Positions 7,746-16,714 are shown, numbered from the stretch's first letter. The stretch is 33,448 nt of DNA from Acidimicrobiaceae bacterium (GCA_003138895.1 PLHJ01000020.1:81117-114564), one strand, 5' to 3'. Translations and numbers: made by a program. Notes: generated by a model from the letters alone, not told the origin.

Positions 7746-8465
7746 GCCTCCGTCAATCGCCACGACTTGGCCCGTGACGTACGACGCGCCCGCGAGAGCA
7801 ACCACCACTTGAGCCACGTCGACGGGCTTTCCAGAACGCTTCAGTGGGGCAATCTGTTCGACGAAGCCACGAATGACGTCCCAGTCCTCGGTCCAGGGCG
7901 TGTCAATGAGACCTGGCGCAACTGCGTTGACGCGAACGTTGGGTCCTACCACCTTCGCAAGCAAGACCGTCATGTGATTAAGAGCAGCCTTTGATGACGC
8001 GTACGGAATTGATGAACCCGTAGGGCGAAGTCCCGCCACTGACGACACGTTGATAATTGTTCCGTGCGTCTCTTGTAATGCCTTCATCGCGGCCACACTG
8101 AGTGCCCAAGTGCCAAAGACGTTCACTTCGAAGATTTCTCGCCACACTTCAACACTCGCAGCGGCCAGATCGTGATGAGGAATTACCTTGGTCGTTCCCG
8201 CATTGTTAACCAAAACGTCGAGCTTGCCGAAGTGTTGCAGAACTTTCTCGATAAGTCGCTCGGGCTCGCCCGTCACTGAAATATCCGACTGCACGTACAG
8301 CGAGTTGGGTGTTCGCTTTGCGAGTGCCTCACCGGCCTCAACGCTTCGTGCAGAATTAAACACCACCTTGGCTCCGCGTTCGCTAAAGGCCAGCGCCGTT
8401 GCCTCACCAATGCCACTCGTTGATCCCGTTACGAGAACAACGTGATCGTTCCAATCGTCGCTCAT
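7728..8465 (-). CDS. classical short-chain dehydrogenase/reductase
   Basis: 245 residues, a full classical SDR. The cofactor motif TGSTSGIG is at 13-20, NNAG at 87-90, and Asn115, Ser141/142, Tyr155 and Lys159 form the catalytic tetrad. The C-terminus IDGGLTLAS is typical. Its ATG lies four bases after the stop of the upstream mutarotase gene, so the two form an operon. Pairing with an aldose epimerase suggests a sugar or sugar-alcohol dehydrogenase that uses one anomer, but this is inference; annotation as a generic 3-oxoacyl-ACP-reductase-like SDR is equally possible from sequence. The 3' end overlaps the convergent MpaB-like gene by 18 bases. Confidence 0.9.
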   Translation of the reverse strand: MSDDWNDHVVLVTGSTSGIGEATALAFSERGAKVVFNSARSVEAGEALAKRTPNSLYVQSDISVTGEPERLIEKVLQHFGKLDVLVNNAGTTKVIPHHDLAAASVEVWREIFEVNVFGTWALSVAAMKALQETHGTIINVSSVAGLRPTGSSIPYASSKAALNHMTVLLAKVVGPNVRVNAVAPGLIDTPWTEDWDVIRGFVEQIAPLKRSGKPVDVAQVVVALAGASYVTGQVVAIDGGLTLAS

Positions 8466-8469
8466 AGAA

Positions 8470-9381
8470 CTACTTTCTTCGAATGCGCCAGGAACCAGCC
8501 CAACGCTGACCAGGCTCCAGTACCAACACGTCTTTGCCGCTGCGCAGAGCGTCGGGCGGACAGGTCATTGGTTCAACGGCGAGCGCCGTTCGTCTGCGAC
8601 CTTGTTCCAGAGTGTCGCCCGTGAAAACCTGCAGGTAAGGAAAATTACGATCAACGCTCAACTCAACGCTCGCGCCTTGCGCGTCGGTCAATGTTGCTGT
8701 CGCCATTCCCGAATCATCGCGAACTAACTCGGTGAAGGTCCCGTCAATTTCGTGGCCGCTGAGTGAGCGACTCGTGCGAAAATCAAAGTTCCCGCCGACG
8801 ACTGGCAGGATTTCGCCGGTCGGCAACTTTCGGTCATTAAGAGCTACGTAGGCGTTCGCGGGAAGCTCCAGGCACGATCCCTCGAGTGTGGGTGACGTCA
8901 CAGCGAGATAGGGATGGAATCCCAGACCAAAAGGGATGGGCACGTCGTCGCGGTTGATCACCGTGGTCGTGACCGTGAGACCCAGCGTTCCCAGGTGATA
9001 GGCAACTTCAATCCACGCAATGAAGGGATAAGCCGGCGACGGGTGCAAGAGGTACGAAAGCACGCAACGATTTTGATTAAAGACGTCGACGTGAAAAGGA
9101 CGCCATCGCACGATGCCGTGAAGCGCCGTAGCGTGGGCGACGTCGTCAACAAGTGGACGTGCCATACGTCCCGAGAACTCCCACGGTCCATCACCAATGC
9201 GGTTGGGCCAAGGAAAAAGCACCTGTCCGCGTCCGCCCGTGGCCTGCTCGTCGGCGGCGAAACCCTCTACGACACTGACACCACCTTTAACGTAGGTTCG
9301 AAGTGTCGCGCCTACCTCGCTAATGATGACCCGCTGGTCGCCGTGCGCGATGGCCACTTGTTCACCGGTTGGCAACATCAC
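8470..9381 (-). CDS. aldose 1-epimerase (galactose mutarotase family)
   Basis: 303 residues with a beta-sandwich mutarotase fold. Motifs are VLFPWPNRIGDG (about 54-65), the active-site His in TALHG (about 85-89), the second His in LGFHPY (about 153-158) and the catalytic Glu in VEPMTCPPDA (about 266-275). It interconverts alpha and beta anomers of hexoses. GTG 9381 is followed directly by an in-frame ATG (9378). AGGA seven bases before the GTG favours 9381 slightly. It is the first gene of a two-gene operon with the SDR and divergent from surE. Confidence 0.88.
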   Translation of the reverse strand: MMLPTGEQVAIAHGDQRVIISEVGATLRTYVKGGVSVVEGFAADEQATGGRGQVLFPWPNRIGDGPWEFSGRMARPLVDDVAHATALHGIVRWRPFHVDVFNQNRCVLSYLLHPSPAYPFIAWIEVAYHLGTLGLTVTTTVINRDDVPIPFGLGFHPYLAVTSPTLEGSCLELPANAYVALNDRKLPTGEILPVVGGNFDFRTSRSLSGHEIDGTFTELVRDDSGMATATLTDAQGASVELSVDRNFPYLQVFTGDTLEQGRRRTALAVEPMTCPPDALRSGKDVLVLEPGQRWAGSWRIRRK

Positions 9382-9422
9382 TGTGTTTTCCTAACGTTCG
9401 CGGAATGATTACTTCCGCCAAG

Positions 9423-9428
9423 TATCGT
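9423..9428 (+). promoter_or_regulatory. -10 box TATCGT for surE
   Basis: TATCGT ends seven bases before ATG 9436, with no ribosome-binding site between them, giving leaderless geometry. The 54-bp interval also carries the mutarotase promoter on the other strand. Confidence 0.4.
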
Positions 9429-9435
9429 ACGACGA

Positions 9436-10284
9436 ATGCGACTCTTGATAACGAACGACGACGGCATTGAAGCTCAAGGAATTATTACCCTCACGAGGGC
9501 CGTGGCCCGTTGGATTGAAGACGCCGCACCCGGCGAAGAGCGTGAAGCCATTGTGGTGGCGCCAATGATCAACCACTCCGGCATGAGTTCGGCCGTGGGT
9601 GACGTCTTTAGTCAGCCCTCCATCAAGTACCAGCGTCACCACTTCGAGGGGGCCGAAAATATCCCTACCTACGCCCTCGACGCCACGCCGGCGCTCTGCA
9701 CCATCATTGGCGCGCTCGGCAGCATGGGTCCCCGTCCGGAACTCATTTTGTCGGGCATCAACGCAGGCGCAAACATTGGTCGAAGCGTCTTGCACTCGGG
9801 CACCATCGGCGCGATTCTCACCGGCGCGCAACTGGGCTTATCGGGTCTCGCTGTTTCGGTACAGTGGGGCGAAGATCCACAGTTTGACCTGGCGGCAGAA
9901 ATTGCCATTGACGTCCTCGAACAAATGTCTCACGCGCCTGAACGAACTTTGCTCAATCTCAACGTACCCAATAAAACCCGTAGCGAACTGCTTGGCATTC
10001 GAAGAGGTCACATCTCTACCGCCGGCATCGTGAAGTCTGCTGCTCCCGCCGATGGTGCACCACTCGGCGAGTCAGGCGAACTGCCCCTACGTCTTGGGCC
10101 AGCGACACCCGAACTCGGTGACGTCAGTGACGAGGCGTACTTTGACGATGGAGCACTATTGGTCGCTGGTTACGCGTCGCTCACTCCCCTGCGTGGAGTT
10201 CACGAGGACACCGAGCCGAGTATGGAAGCAATCATTCACCGCTCACTTGAAGCAGTGGAGTTGCAATTGAAGGCCAATCGCTAA
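9436..10284 (+). CDS. surE: 5'-nucleotidase SurE
   Basis: 282 residues. The N-terminal metal site TNDDGI (Asp8, Asp9), the loop NHSGMSSAVGD (metal-ligand Ser) and LSGINAGANIGRSVLHSGTIGAI (metal-ligand Asn) are all present. These are the hallmarks of the SurE phosphatase family, which dephosphorylates nucleoside 5'/3'-monophosphates and is linked to stationary-phase survival. The protein is slightly longer than the typical 250 residues through its C-terminal dimerisation part. ATG 9436 directly precedes the conserved MRLLITNDDG. The stop codon overlaps that of arfB on the other strand. Confidence 0.93.
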   Translation: MRLLITNDDGIEAQGIITLTRAVARWIEDAAPGEEREAIVVAPMINHSGMSSAVGDVFSQPSIKYQRHHFEGAENIPTYALDATPALCTIIGALGSMGPRPELILSGINAGANIGRSVLHSGTIGAILTGAQLGLSGLAVSVQWGEDPQFDLAAEIAIDVLEQMSHAPERTLLNLNVPNKTRSELLGIRRGHISTAGIVKSAAPADGAPLGESGELPLRLGPATPELGDVSDEAYFDDGALLVAGYASLTPLRGVHEDTEPSMEAIIHRSLEAVELQLKANR

Positions 10285-10715
10285 TCGTCCGACGGCCGCG
10301 ACTGACGATCTCGCTTCGTCGCCCCACGGCGCTTTTTCTCATCGACGCGACGTCGCTTTGACGCCTTTGTCGGCTTCGTGGCACGACGAGGGGCGTCCGT
10401 GTGAAGGCCCACGACAATCTTGTTACTGAGTCGTTCTAGAGCAGCGTCACGATTTTGTGCCTGCGAACGATGTGTGGACGAACTCGCTGAAATGGACGAA
10501 CCGCACTTATTCAGCAACCGTGCACGTTGCATGGCACTGAGCGTGGTGGCCGACGCCACTGAATACGTGACGATGACGCGACTGAGTGTTCGATTCGCGT
10601 GTTGGCCACCCGGTCCACCCGACGTTGTAAAGCGCGTCGTGAGTTCGCTCGCCGGAATCGTAAGGCGAGCATTGATGTAGAGCGAACCATCGCCCAGGAC
10701 GCGAGGACCGGTCAT
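10281..10715 (-). CDS. arfB: alternative ribosome-rescue factor / peptidyl-tRNA hydrolase ArfB
   Basis: 144 residues. The release-factor-like catalytic loop SGGPGGQHANRT has GGQ at 36-38. The C-terminal tail (about 105-144) is very rich in Lys and Arg, as needed to enter the empty mRNA channel of a stalled ribosome. ArfB hydrolyses peptidyl-tRNA on non-stop ribosomes. It starts five bases after the thioesterase stop codon, in the same orientation, and is probably co-transcribed with it. Its stop codon overlaps the surE stop by four bases. Confidence 0.92.
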   Translation of the reverse strand: MTGPRVLGDGSLYINARLTIPASELTTRFTTSGGPGGQHANRTLSRVIVTYSVASATTLSAMQRARLLNKCGSSISASSSTHRSQAQNRDAALERLSNKIVVGLHTDAPRRATKPTKASKRRRVDEKKRRGATKRDRQSRPSDD

Positions 10716-10720
10716 GACGC

Positions 10721-11557
10721 TCAGCTCGATTCGTGAAAGCGAACCATCGCGAGTTGTTTGGAAGACGCCACGAGGTGCCCCTGGTCATCAAAAAGTTCAC
10801 ATTGTTCGTCAACGAGTCCATCTTCAATAACTACGCACCATTGTCGAACGCGCAGCCATTCGCTCGCGGGAACGGCTCGGACATACGACGAGAGTTGCAA
10901 GGTGGGCACCCAACCAGAAGATCCCAAGGGAAACGTCGCGGGCGGCAAGACGTCACTCGCGAACAGCACACTCCACGCGTCCCAGTGCGCGCCCGAGTCG
11001 TCGTTCAGTCGAAGCCAGCCCCGCAGTTCGCCCTTTTCAACCGCTTCTCCAAACCACCATTTCGCGCAGTCGGGATCAAGGCGAAGGTCCGCCACCGTCA
11101 TAATGCCAACGTCGCCAGCCGGATTCACGGCCTCCACGCAGTCTTCGATCGGTGGAACGAAAGGAACAGTCGCATCGTGATAGCGAGGCAATGAATTTTC
11201 TCGAAGGGTGCCAAGCGTTACGAGCGATTCTGTTGTCATGACGCCGTTTTGAACAAGTTCCGCGTGAACAAACGAAGCTCCCCGACCAACGCGGCGAACA
11301 TCCGTGCGAATTTGTGCCGGACCGAGGTCGGGGGCATTCATATAATTCGTCGTGATGGCAGTGGCGTGAATATGGGGAGCACCTTCGTTTGACGCCGCCG
11401 CGAGGGCAGCGTTGGCGAGCACGCACTGCAAGTAGCCACCGTTCGGTTTTCCCACGACGGTGTAGAACTCCGAAAGTTCAACGTCGTAGAGATTCTCGCT
11501 CACGTACTCAACCGATGCTGCGTCAAGAAGCGCTTTAGTGGAAAATGTCTCAGACAC
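10721..11557 (-). CDS. TesB-like acyl-CoA thioesterase (double hot-dog fold)
   Basis: About 278 residues from GTG 11557. The frame is open to 11626, but TAGGGT (11565-11570) lies seven bases before this GTG, favouring a leaderless start there. The N-terminal hot-dog half contains VGKPNGGYLQCVLANAAL and HIHATAITTNYMNAPDLGP; the C-terminal half contains GWLRLNDDSGAHWDAWSVLFASDVLPPATF and VPTLQLSSYVRA. This matches the thioesterase family PF13622-type TesB proteins common in actinomycetes, which hydrolyse acyl-CoAs. The gene is divergent from the methylmalonate-semialdehyde dehydrogenase (47 bases between starts) and probably co-transcribed with arfB. Physiological substrate unknown. Confidence 0.82.
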   Translation of the reverse strand: MSETFSTKALLDAASVEYVSENLYDVELSEFYTVVGKPNGGYLQCVLANAALAAASNEGAPHIHATAITTNYMNAPDLGPAQIRTDVRRVGRGASFVHAELVQNGVMTTESLVTLGTLRENSLPRYHDATVPFVPPIEDCVEAVNPAGDVGIMTVADLRLDPDCAKWWFGEAVEKGELRGWLRLNDDSGAHWDAWSVLFASDVLPPATFPLGSSGWVPTLQLSSYVRAVPASEWLRVRQWCVVIEDGLVDEQCELFDDQGHLVASSKQLAMVRFHESS

Positions 11558-11564
11558 GAAATAA

Positions 11565-11599
11565 ACCCTAACGGGCAGTGGCATGGTTCCGATTAGATT
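11565..11599. promoter_or_regulatory. divergent promoter region between the thioesterase and mmsA genes
   Basis: On the minus strand, TAGGGT (complement of 11565-11570) sits seven bases before GTG 11557. On the plus strand, TTAGAT/TAGATT (11593-11599) sits five to six bases before ATG 11605. Both starts would be leaderless, and the two -10 boxes are under 30 bases apart, so the promoters probably interfere with each other. Confidence 0.4.
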
Positions 11600-11604
11600 T
11601 GGAC

Positions 11605-13104
11605 ATGATGAAGACCACGACGCCAAGCGTTATTCCCCACTATTTGAACGGAAAACTCGATGAACGAGGCGGCGCGAGCGCATCCGTGTTCAATCCCGCG
11701 ACCGGTGACGTCACGGGCGAAGTGTTCTTCGCCGACGAAGCATTGGTCGACGAGGTTGTTGCGGCTGCGCGTCACGCCTTCAATTCTTGGCGTAATTCAT
11801 CTCTCTCGCAGCGCACCAGTATTCTTTTTGCCTTTCGCCAATTGCTCGTCGAACACGCCAACGAGTTAGCGGGCATTATCACCGCCGAGAACGGTAAGAC
11901 AAACGCTGACGCCCACGGCGAACTCTCGCGCGGTCTCGAAAACGTGGAATACGCCTGTGGTCTTGTTGAGCACCTGAAAGGTGGCTTCTCCAACCAAGTC
12001 GCCGATGGTGTCGACGTCCACTCCGTTCGAGAGCCCGTGGGTGTCGTTGCGGCAATTACGCCATTTAATTTTCCCTTGATGGTGCCGCTCTGGATGGTCG
12101 CGAACGCCATCGCCAGTGGCAACGTCGTGATATTGAAGCCCTCCGAGCGAGACCCCTCGGCGTCGAATCGTTTGGCGGAGCTTTTGACCGAAGCGGGCCT
12201 GCCCGAAGGAGTTCTTAATGTTCTGCATGGCAACGCCACCACGGTGCAAGAGCTTCTAACGCACCCTGACATTGACGCCGTGAGCTTCGTCGGATCTACG
12301 CCCGTCGCCCGTTACGTCTACGAAACCGCGACCGCCCACGGAAAGCGCGCCCAAGCACTCGGTGGTGCGAAGAATCACATGGTGGTTTTGCCCGACGCTG
12401 ATCTCGACGTCGCGGCGGACGCCGCCATTAACGCAGGCTTTGGCGCCGCGGGTGAACGCTGCATGGCGATCAGCATCGTTGTCGCGGTAGGGGCCATTGG
12501 CGACGAACTGGTGAAGAAGATCGCCGAACGAGCGGACAAGTTGACCGTAGGTCCGGGAAATGATCCGACATCGGATTTTGGTCCGGTCATCACCAAAGAA
12601 CATCGCGACCGAGTGGCCAGTTACGTCACGGGTGCCAAGGCCGAAGGTATCAAAGTGGTGCGTGACGGCACAGCGCTTCTCAATCGACCTGGATTTTTTG
12701 TCGGACCCTCGTTGTTGGACGGAGTGGCTCCGGGCATGAAGGCTTACGACGATGAAATCTTTGGCCCGGTGTTGGGTGTGGCTCGCGTAGAGAATTACGA
12801 CGCCGCAGTAAAACTCGTGAACGACAACCCCTACGGCAATGGTGTTGCGGTGTTCACCCGCGACGGCAACGCCGCTCGGCATTTCTCACGCGACGTGAGC
12901 GTGGGCATGATTGGCGTGAACGTGCCGATTCCCGTTCCCGTGGCGAGCTATTCGTTTGGTGGATGGAAGAACTCGCTCTTTGGTCATTCCCACATCTATG
13001 GACCCGAAGGTTTTTCGTTCTACACACGCGCCAAAGTCATTACGACTCGATGGCCTCAACCGTCTGATTCACAGATTGACCTCGGCTTTCCTCGCACGAG
13101 ATAA
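11605..13104 (+). CDS. mmsA: CoA-acylating methylmalonate-semialdehyde dehydrogenase
   Basis: About 499 residues from ATG 11605 (a second ATG follows at once; the frame is open to GTG 11578). Key positions from 11605 are the oxyanion Asn155 in TPFNFP, the glycine motif FVGSTPVARY (228-237) and the catalytic Cys286 in GERCMA. GAKNH (254-258) has Asn where ordinary ALDHs carry the general-base Glu. That substitution marks the MmsA/IolA subfamily, which uses CoA to release propionyl- or acetyl-CoA from (methyl)malonate semialdehyde in valine, thymine or inositol breakdown. No valine-pathway partner is immediately adjacent, but acyl-CoA ligase and dehydrogenase genes follow within 5 kb. Confidence 0.93.
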   Translation: MMKTTTPSVIPHYLNGKLDERGGASASVFNPATGDVTGEVFFADEALVDEVVAAARHAFNSWRNSSLSQRTSILFAFRQLLVEHANELAGIITAENGKTNADAHGELSRGLENVEYACGLVEHLKGGFSNQVADGVDVHSVREPVGVVAAITPFNFPLMVPLWMVANAIASGNVVILKPSERDPSASNRLAELLTEAGLPEGVLNVLHGNATTVQELLTHPDIDAVSFVGSTPVARYVYETATAHGKRAQALGGAKNHMVVLPDADLDVAADAAINAGFGAAGERCMAISIVVAVGAIGDELVKKIAERADKLTVGPGNDPTSDFGPVITKEHRDRVASYVTGAKAEGIKVVRDGTALLNRPGFFVGPSLLDGVAPGMKAYDDEIFGPVLGVARVENYDAAVKLVNDNPYGNGVAVFTRDGNAARHFSRDVSVGMIGVNVPIPVPVASYSFGGWKNSLFGHSHIYGPEGFSFYTRAKVITTRWPQPSDSQIDLGFPRTR

Positions 13105-13115
13105 CGATTCATTTC

Positions 13116-14513
13116 ATGGGGACCGCGTTTCACTGGGTTGAACGCGGCTTCAAAGAAGCCTTCGTCATGTTATGGATGACGTGGTGGCCACTCGTCTTTG
13201 GTTTCACTATTTCGGGTTTCGTCCAGAGCTTCTTTCCACGCAACGGTCTTCGTTCGTCTCTAGGGACGACATCCATTCGTTCCCTGACGCGCGCGTCGCT
13301 CTTGGGGATGATCTCGTCGTCGTGCAGTTACGCCGCGAGTGGCATGAGTCGCGCTTTGTTTTCCAAAGGCTCAACCTGGACGAACTCCCTGGTATTCATG
13401 GTGGCGTCCACCAATTTGGTCATTGAATTGGGCATCGTTATCGTGGCCCTGCTCGGTGTCAGTTTTCTCATTGCTCAACTCGTCGGCGGGGTCATCATGA
13501 TTGCCCTGCTCGCCTTCGAAACGCGATGGTTCTTTTCGCCAGCTCGCGAGAGAGCGTTGTTGGACCACGTGCAAGACGAGCAGCCAACAACCGCCGTCAC
13601 GGTGGCAGTGCCATGGCGAGAACGTCTTCGAACGCCATCGAATTACGTCAGCGCCGCTCGTTACAGCGTCGCGGACCTTCGCATGCTGCGGCGAGAACTC
13701 GTGGCCGGCTTTATCGTCGCGGGGTTTTTGGCGGTAGACGTTTCCGCGTCATGGTGGTCAAAAATTTTCGTAACGGGCCACGGGTCTTGGACCATTGCGG
13801 AGAACATCGTGGTGGCGCCAATCCTCGCCATGTTGTCGTGCGTGTGCTCCGTGGGAAACATTCCCCTCGCCGCTGCTTTTTGGAGTCAGGGAATTTCTTT
13901 TGGCGGCGTCGTCGCGTTCATTTTCGCGGACCTTATTACGTTGCCGTTGCTTTTCATCTATGTACGCCTCTATGGTCGCGCGAACGCGTGGCGACTTTTC
14001 TTACTGCTCTGGTCGGTCATGAGCCTCGCCGGTCTCTTTGTGCAGTTGCTCTTCGCGGGCGTCCACGAAATTCCCTCGCACCGGCTCTTGCAGCTTCACC
14101 AAGGAGACATCACACTGGGTTGGACATTGTGGCTAAACATTGTCGCCACCATGGTCATGGTGCTGTTGTACGTCGCGAGTCGTCAAAAAGTCGCGAGCAC
14201 GCATTTCGCTACCGATCCAATTTGTGGCATGCAAGTCGATACGTCCGCCCCGGCGGCGACAATTGTGAGAGACGGAACCACGTATTACTTTTGCTCGCCA
14301 CGATGTGCCAGCAAATTCCAAGAAGGAACAACGAACTTCGCCTCCGGGGCGTCGACAATTGGGCACGACACTCGCTTCGCGGTGGATCCAATTTGCGGGA
14401 TGGACGTGGAAATCACGGCCGATGCTGTGTTTTCTGGCGAAGGCGACAAAAAGGCCTATTTTTGTTGTACCGGATGTCGCGATTCGTACGAGGCGAATCT
14501 GACCGCGCAGTAA
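13116..14513 (+). CDS. DUF318-type permease fused to two C-terminal YHS domains
   Basis: 465 residues. About eight membrane helices in two homologous halves carry the permease signatures SSSCSYAASGMSRALF (68-83) and SCVCSVGNIPLAAA (241-254), characteristic of the ArsP/DUF318 permease family. Two YHS metal-binding domains follow: DPICGM at 367-372 with FC-x3-C at 392-397, and DPICGM at 424-429 with FCC-x2-C at 449-454. YHS domains occur in heavy-metal transporters and presumably bind a soft metal. Together this suggests a metal or metalloid exporter with tandem cytosolic metal sensors or chaperone domains. It starts 11 bases after mmsA without a clear ribosome-binding site. Confidence 0.82.
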   Translation: MGTAFHWVERGFKEAFVMLWMTWWPLVFGFTISGFVQSFFPRNGLRSSLGTTSIRSLTRASLLGMISSSCSYAASGMSRALFSKGSTWTNSLVFMVASTNLVIELGIVIVALLGVSFLIAQLVGGVIMIALLAFETRWFFSPARERALLDHVQDEQPTTAVTVAVPWRERLRTPSNYVSAARYSVADLRMLRRELVAGFIVAGFLAVDVSASWWSKIFVTGHGSWTIAENIVVAPILAMLSCVCSVGNIPLAAAFWSQGISFGGVVAFIFADLITLPLLFIYVRLYGRANAWRLFLLLWSVMSLAGLFVQLLFAGVHEIPSHRLLQLHQGDITLGWTLWLNIVATMVMVLLYVASRQKVASTHFATDPICGMQVDTSAPAATIVRDGTTYYFCSPRCASKFQEGTTNFASGASTIGHDTRFAVDPICGMDVEITADAVFSGEGDKKAYFCCTGCRDSYEANLTAQ

Positions 14514-14546
14514 TCCACGCGCACTACACACGAAGAAGGACGCCAG

Positions 14547-14972
14547 ATGACCAAGCAACGAAAGCCCTCCGCTCGAGCGTATGGCGTCACGATTCGAGAC
14601 GGCCAGATTCTTATGGTGCGCGCCGCGCGACGCGATGCGTCAACGTCACTGTGGTGGCTTCCCGGTGGCGGCATTGAATTCGGTGAATCGCCCGAAGCGG
14701 CCGTCGTTCGAGAATTCTTTGAAGAGACCGGCATCACGATTGAAAACCCGCGACTCTTGGACGTCACGAACGACACGTACCGTCGCCATAACGGCGACCT
14801 CGTACACAACATTCGAATTATCTACACCGTGGATTACGTCAGCGGAGAACTTCGAGACGAGGTAAACGGTACGACCGACCTCGCGCTATGGATGCCGCTT
14901 GACCAAATAGGCGACTACGAAATCGCAGAGTACGCCCAACACGCAATCGGACTCGTTACTCAAACGAAGTAG
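14547..14972 (+). CDS. Nudix hydrolase
   Basis: 141 residues. The Nudix box is complete at 41-63: Gly41, Glu47, Arg55-Glu56, Glu59-Glu60, Gly62. Preceding LWWLPGGG fits nucleoside-diphosphate-X hydrolases; the substrate is not predictable. AAGGA seven bases before the ATG gives a normal ribosome-binding site. It is 33 bases after the permease gene and probably in the same transcript. Its last 13 bases overlap the convergent acyl-CoA ligase gene. Confidence 0.92.
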   Translation: MTKQRKPSARAYGVTIRDGQILMVRAARRDASTSLWWLPGGGIEFGESPEAAVVREFFEETGITIENPRLLDVTNDTYRRHNGDLVHNIRIIYTVDYVSGELRDEVNGTTDLALWMPLDQIGDYEIAEYAQHAIGLVTQTK

Positions 14973-16636
14973 TGCTCGCGAAGATCACGCTTCAAGAACT
15001 TGCCCGCGGGATTTCGAGGCAACGGCACCTTCGAGAAAGCAACCCGCGTGGGGACCTTGAACGACGCGAGGCGCTCTCCCACGAAGGTTCGAATCTCGTC
15101 TTCGCTCAGCGTTGCTCCGTCTTTTAGAAAAATGACGCAACCCACTTCTTCACCGAGTCGTTCATTCGGGACACCAATGACGGCTGCTTCGTGCACCGCG
15201 GGATGTTCGTAAATGGCAGCTTCAACTTCGCTGCAATACACGTTCTCCCCGGCGCGAATGATCATGTCCTTGGCGCGATCTTCGATGTAGAGGAATCCTT
15301 CGTCGTCAATGCGTCCTAAGTCGCCACTTCGTAGCCAACCGTCTTGAATGGTCTCCGCAGTGGCATCGGGCTTTCGCCAGTATCCGCGAATCAGCGTCGG
15401 CGACTTCATCCAAATTTCGCCACTCTCATTCGGCGACACCGCTTTGCCTTGTTCGTTTCGAATTTCCACATCCATGACAATGGTCGGAGTCCTTCCCGTC
15501 GACGTCGGGTGTGAAACATACTCATCGCCGAGGTTGCCCGGGCCGTACGCGTTGGTCTCGGTCATTCCATAACCAATCGAAGGTCGACCCTTCGAAAAGG
15601 AACCTTCAACGCGGGCCACCAACTTGGGTGGTGCCGGTGCGCCGCCACCACCAATCGAAGCGAGCGAGCTGGTGTCGTACTTCGAGAAGTTAGGACTTTC
15701 AATCATGTCCCACGACTGCGTTGGTACACCAACGAATGCAGAGACTTTGTGTCGCTCAATAAGTTGCAGCGCCCGCTCTGGTTCCCAGCGATACATCATC
15801 ACCAACTTGAAATGCCATGAAAAACACGACAGCATCACCGGCACACAGCCCGTGACGTGGAACAGCGGAACAATCAAAATGAAACAAGGCGGCACGCTGC
15901 TTGGCTCACTCGCAGTGCCGCGCCGTGCCGCTTGGAGCACGGCCCCCGACGAAAACGCCATGATGGCTTGACAGATGGCGCGGTGCGTGGAAACCGCGCC
16001 CTTTGGAAAGCCGGTCGTACCCGAGGTGTAAAGAATGGTCGCGTCGGTATCGGGTGTTATCTCGACTTGGGGCATTGGAACTCCACGAACGAGCACCTGG
16101 TTCCAATCCTCAACGCCAGGACCGAGGGGTTGAAGATCGTCAAGGCGAACGCCAAGAATCGGCACGCCCGCTCTGGTGCACGGTCCGAGCGAGCGCGTAA
16201 TTCGTTCGGGGTCGGCAATCAGCACTTGCAATTCAGCATCGTTGATGGCGTAGTCCAACTCGTCTTCAGTCCACCATGCGTTCAGTGACACCGAAATCGC
16301 ACCAATCGAAAGAATGGCCGCGAACGAAACAATCCACTCGGGCAGATTTCGCATCGCGATGCCCACTCGGTCGCCAACTTTGATGCCGTAGTGGTGCACG
16401 AGCGCGTAACCGAGAGCGTCGGCTTCTTGCATCACCTGATCAAACGTCCACTCCTCGTCTTCATAGACGAGAAAGGTTTCGTGCAGCCCCCTCGACGAAG
16501 CAAAGAACTCGCGAAGTGTCGGAGGCGCATTTTTGAAACTCCGATTTGTGACACCGTCAACCTCAACATCAACAAGTTCGAAGGGTTGGCCGGGGCCTGT
16601 TATCGCCGCAACTGCTTCACTGACACTGATTGTCAC
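14960..16636 (-). CDS. AMP-forming acyl-CoA synthetase (class I adenylate-forming enzyme)
   Basis: About 558 residues from GTG 16636, which has GGGGAGG immediately upstream (the frame is open to 16690). The P-loop ILYTSGTTGFPKGAV (about 212-226), YGMTETNA (about 359-366), the hinge-region sequence SGDLGRIDDEGFLYIEDRAKDMI (starting near 432) and the C-terminal NPAGKFLKRDLRE with the catalytic Lys are all present. It activates a carboxylic acid to its acyl-CoA through an acyl-AMP. Length and motifs suit a medium/long-chain fatty acid or aryl-acid ligase. It is divergent from an acyl-CoA dehydrogenase, so the two probably act in one beta-oxidation-like route. Confidence 0.9.
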   Translation of the reverse strand: MTISVSEAVAAITGPGQPFELVDVEVDGVTNRSFKNAPPTLREFFASSRGLHETFLVYEDEEWTFDQVMQEADALGYALVHHYGIKVGDRVGIAMRNLPEWIVSFAAILSIGAISVSLNAWWTEDELDYAINDAELQVLIADPERITRSLGPCTRAGVPILGVRLDDLQPLGPGVEDWNQVLVRGVPMPQVEITPDTDATILYTSGTTGFPKGAVSTHRAICQAIMAFSSGAVLQAARRGTASEPSSVPPCFILIVPLFHVTGCVPVMLSCFSWHFKLVMMYRWEPERALQLIERHKVSAFVGVPTQSWDMIESPNFSKYDTSSLASIGGGGAPAPPKLVARVEGSFSKGRPSIGYGMTETNAYGPGNLGDEYVSHPTSTGRTPTIVMDVEIRNEQGKAVSPNESGEIWMKSPTLIRGYWRKPDATAETIQDGWLRSGDLGRIDDEGFLYIEDRAKDMIIRAGENVYCSEVEAAIYEHPAVHEAAVIGVPNERLGEEVGCVIFLKDGATLSEDEIRTFVGERLASFKVPTRVAFSKVPLPRNPAGKFLKRDLREHYFV

Positions 16637-16714
16637 ATCGCCTCCCCTAGACAGTTGGAGAAATCCTAGGCAGTTACGACCCGGTCTCATGTCAATTATT
16701 GCTAGAACTGGCGA

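Noticed and set aside
12256-12882. Long minus-strand open frame (208 codons) inside mmsA
   Set aside because: It is antisense to a strongly conserved enzyme, is His/Val/Arg-rich with no recognisable domain, and arises from the codon bias of the plus-strand gene.
13526-14677. 383-codon plus-strand open frame overlapping the permease
   Set aside because: It is a frame-shifted reading of the permease, extremely Arg/His-rich with no motif. The permease frame carries the domains.
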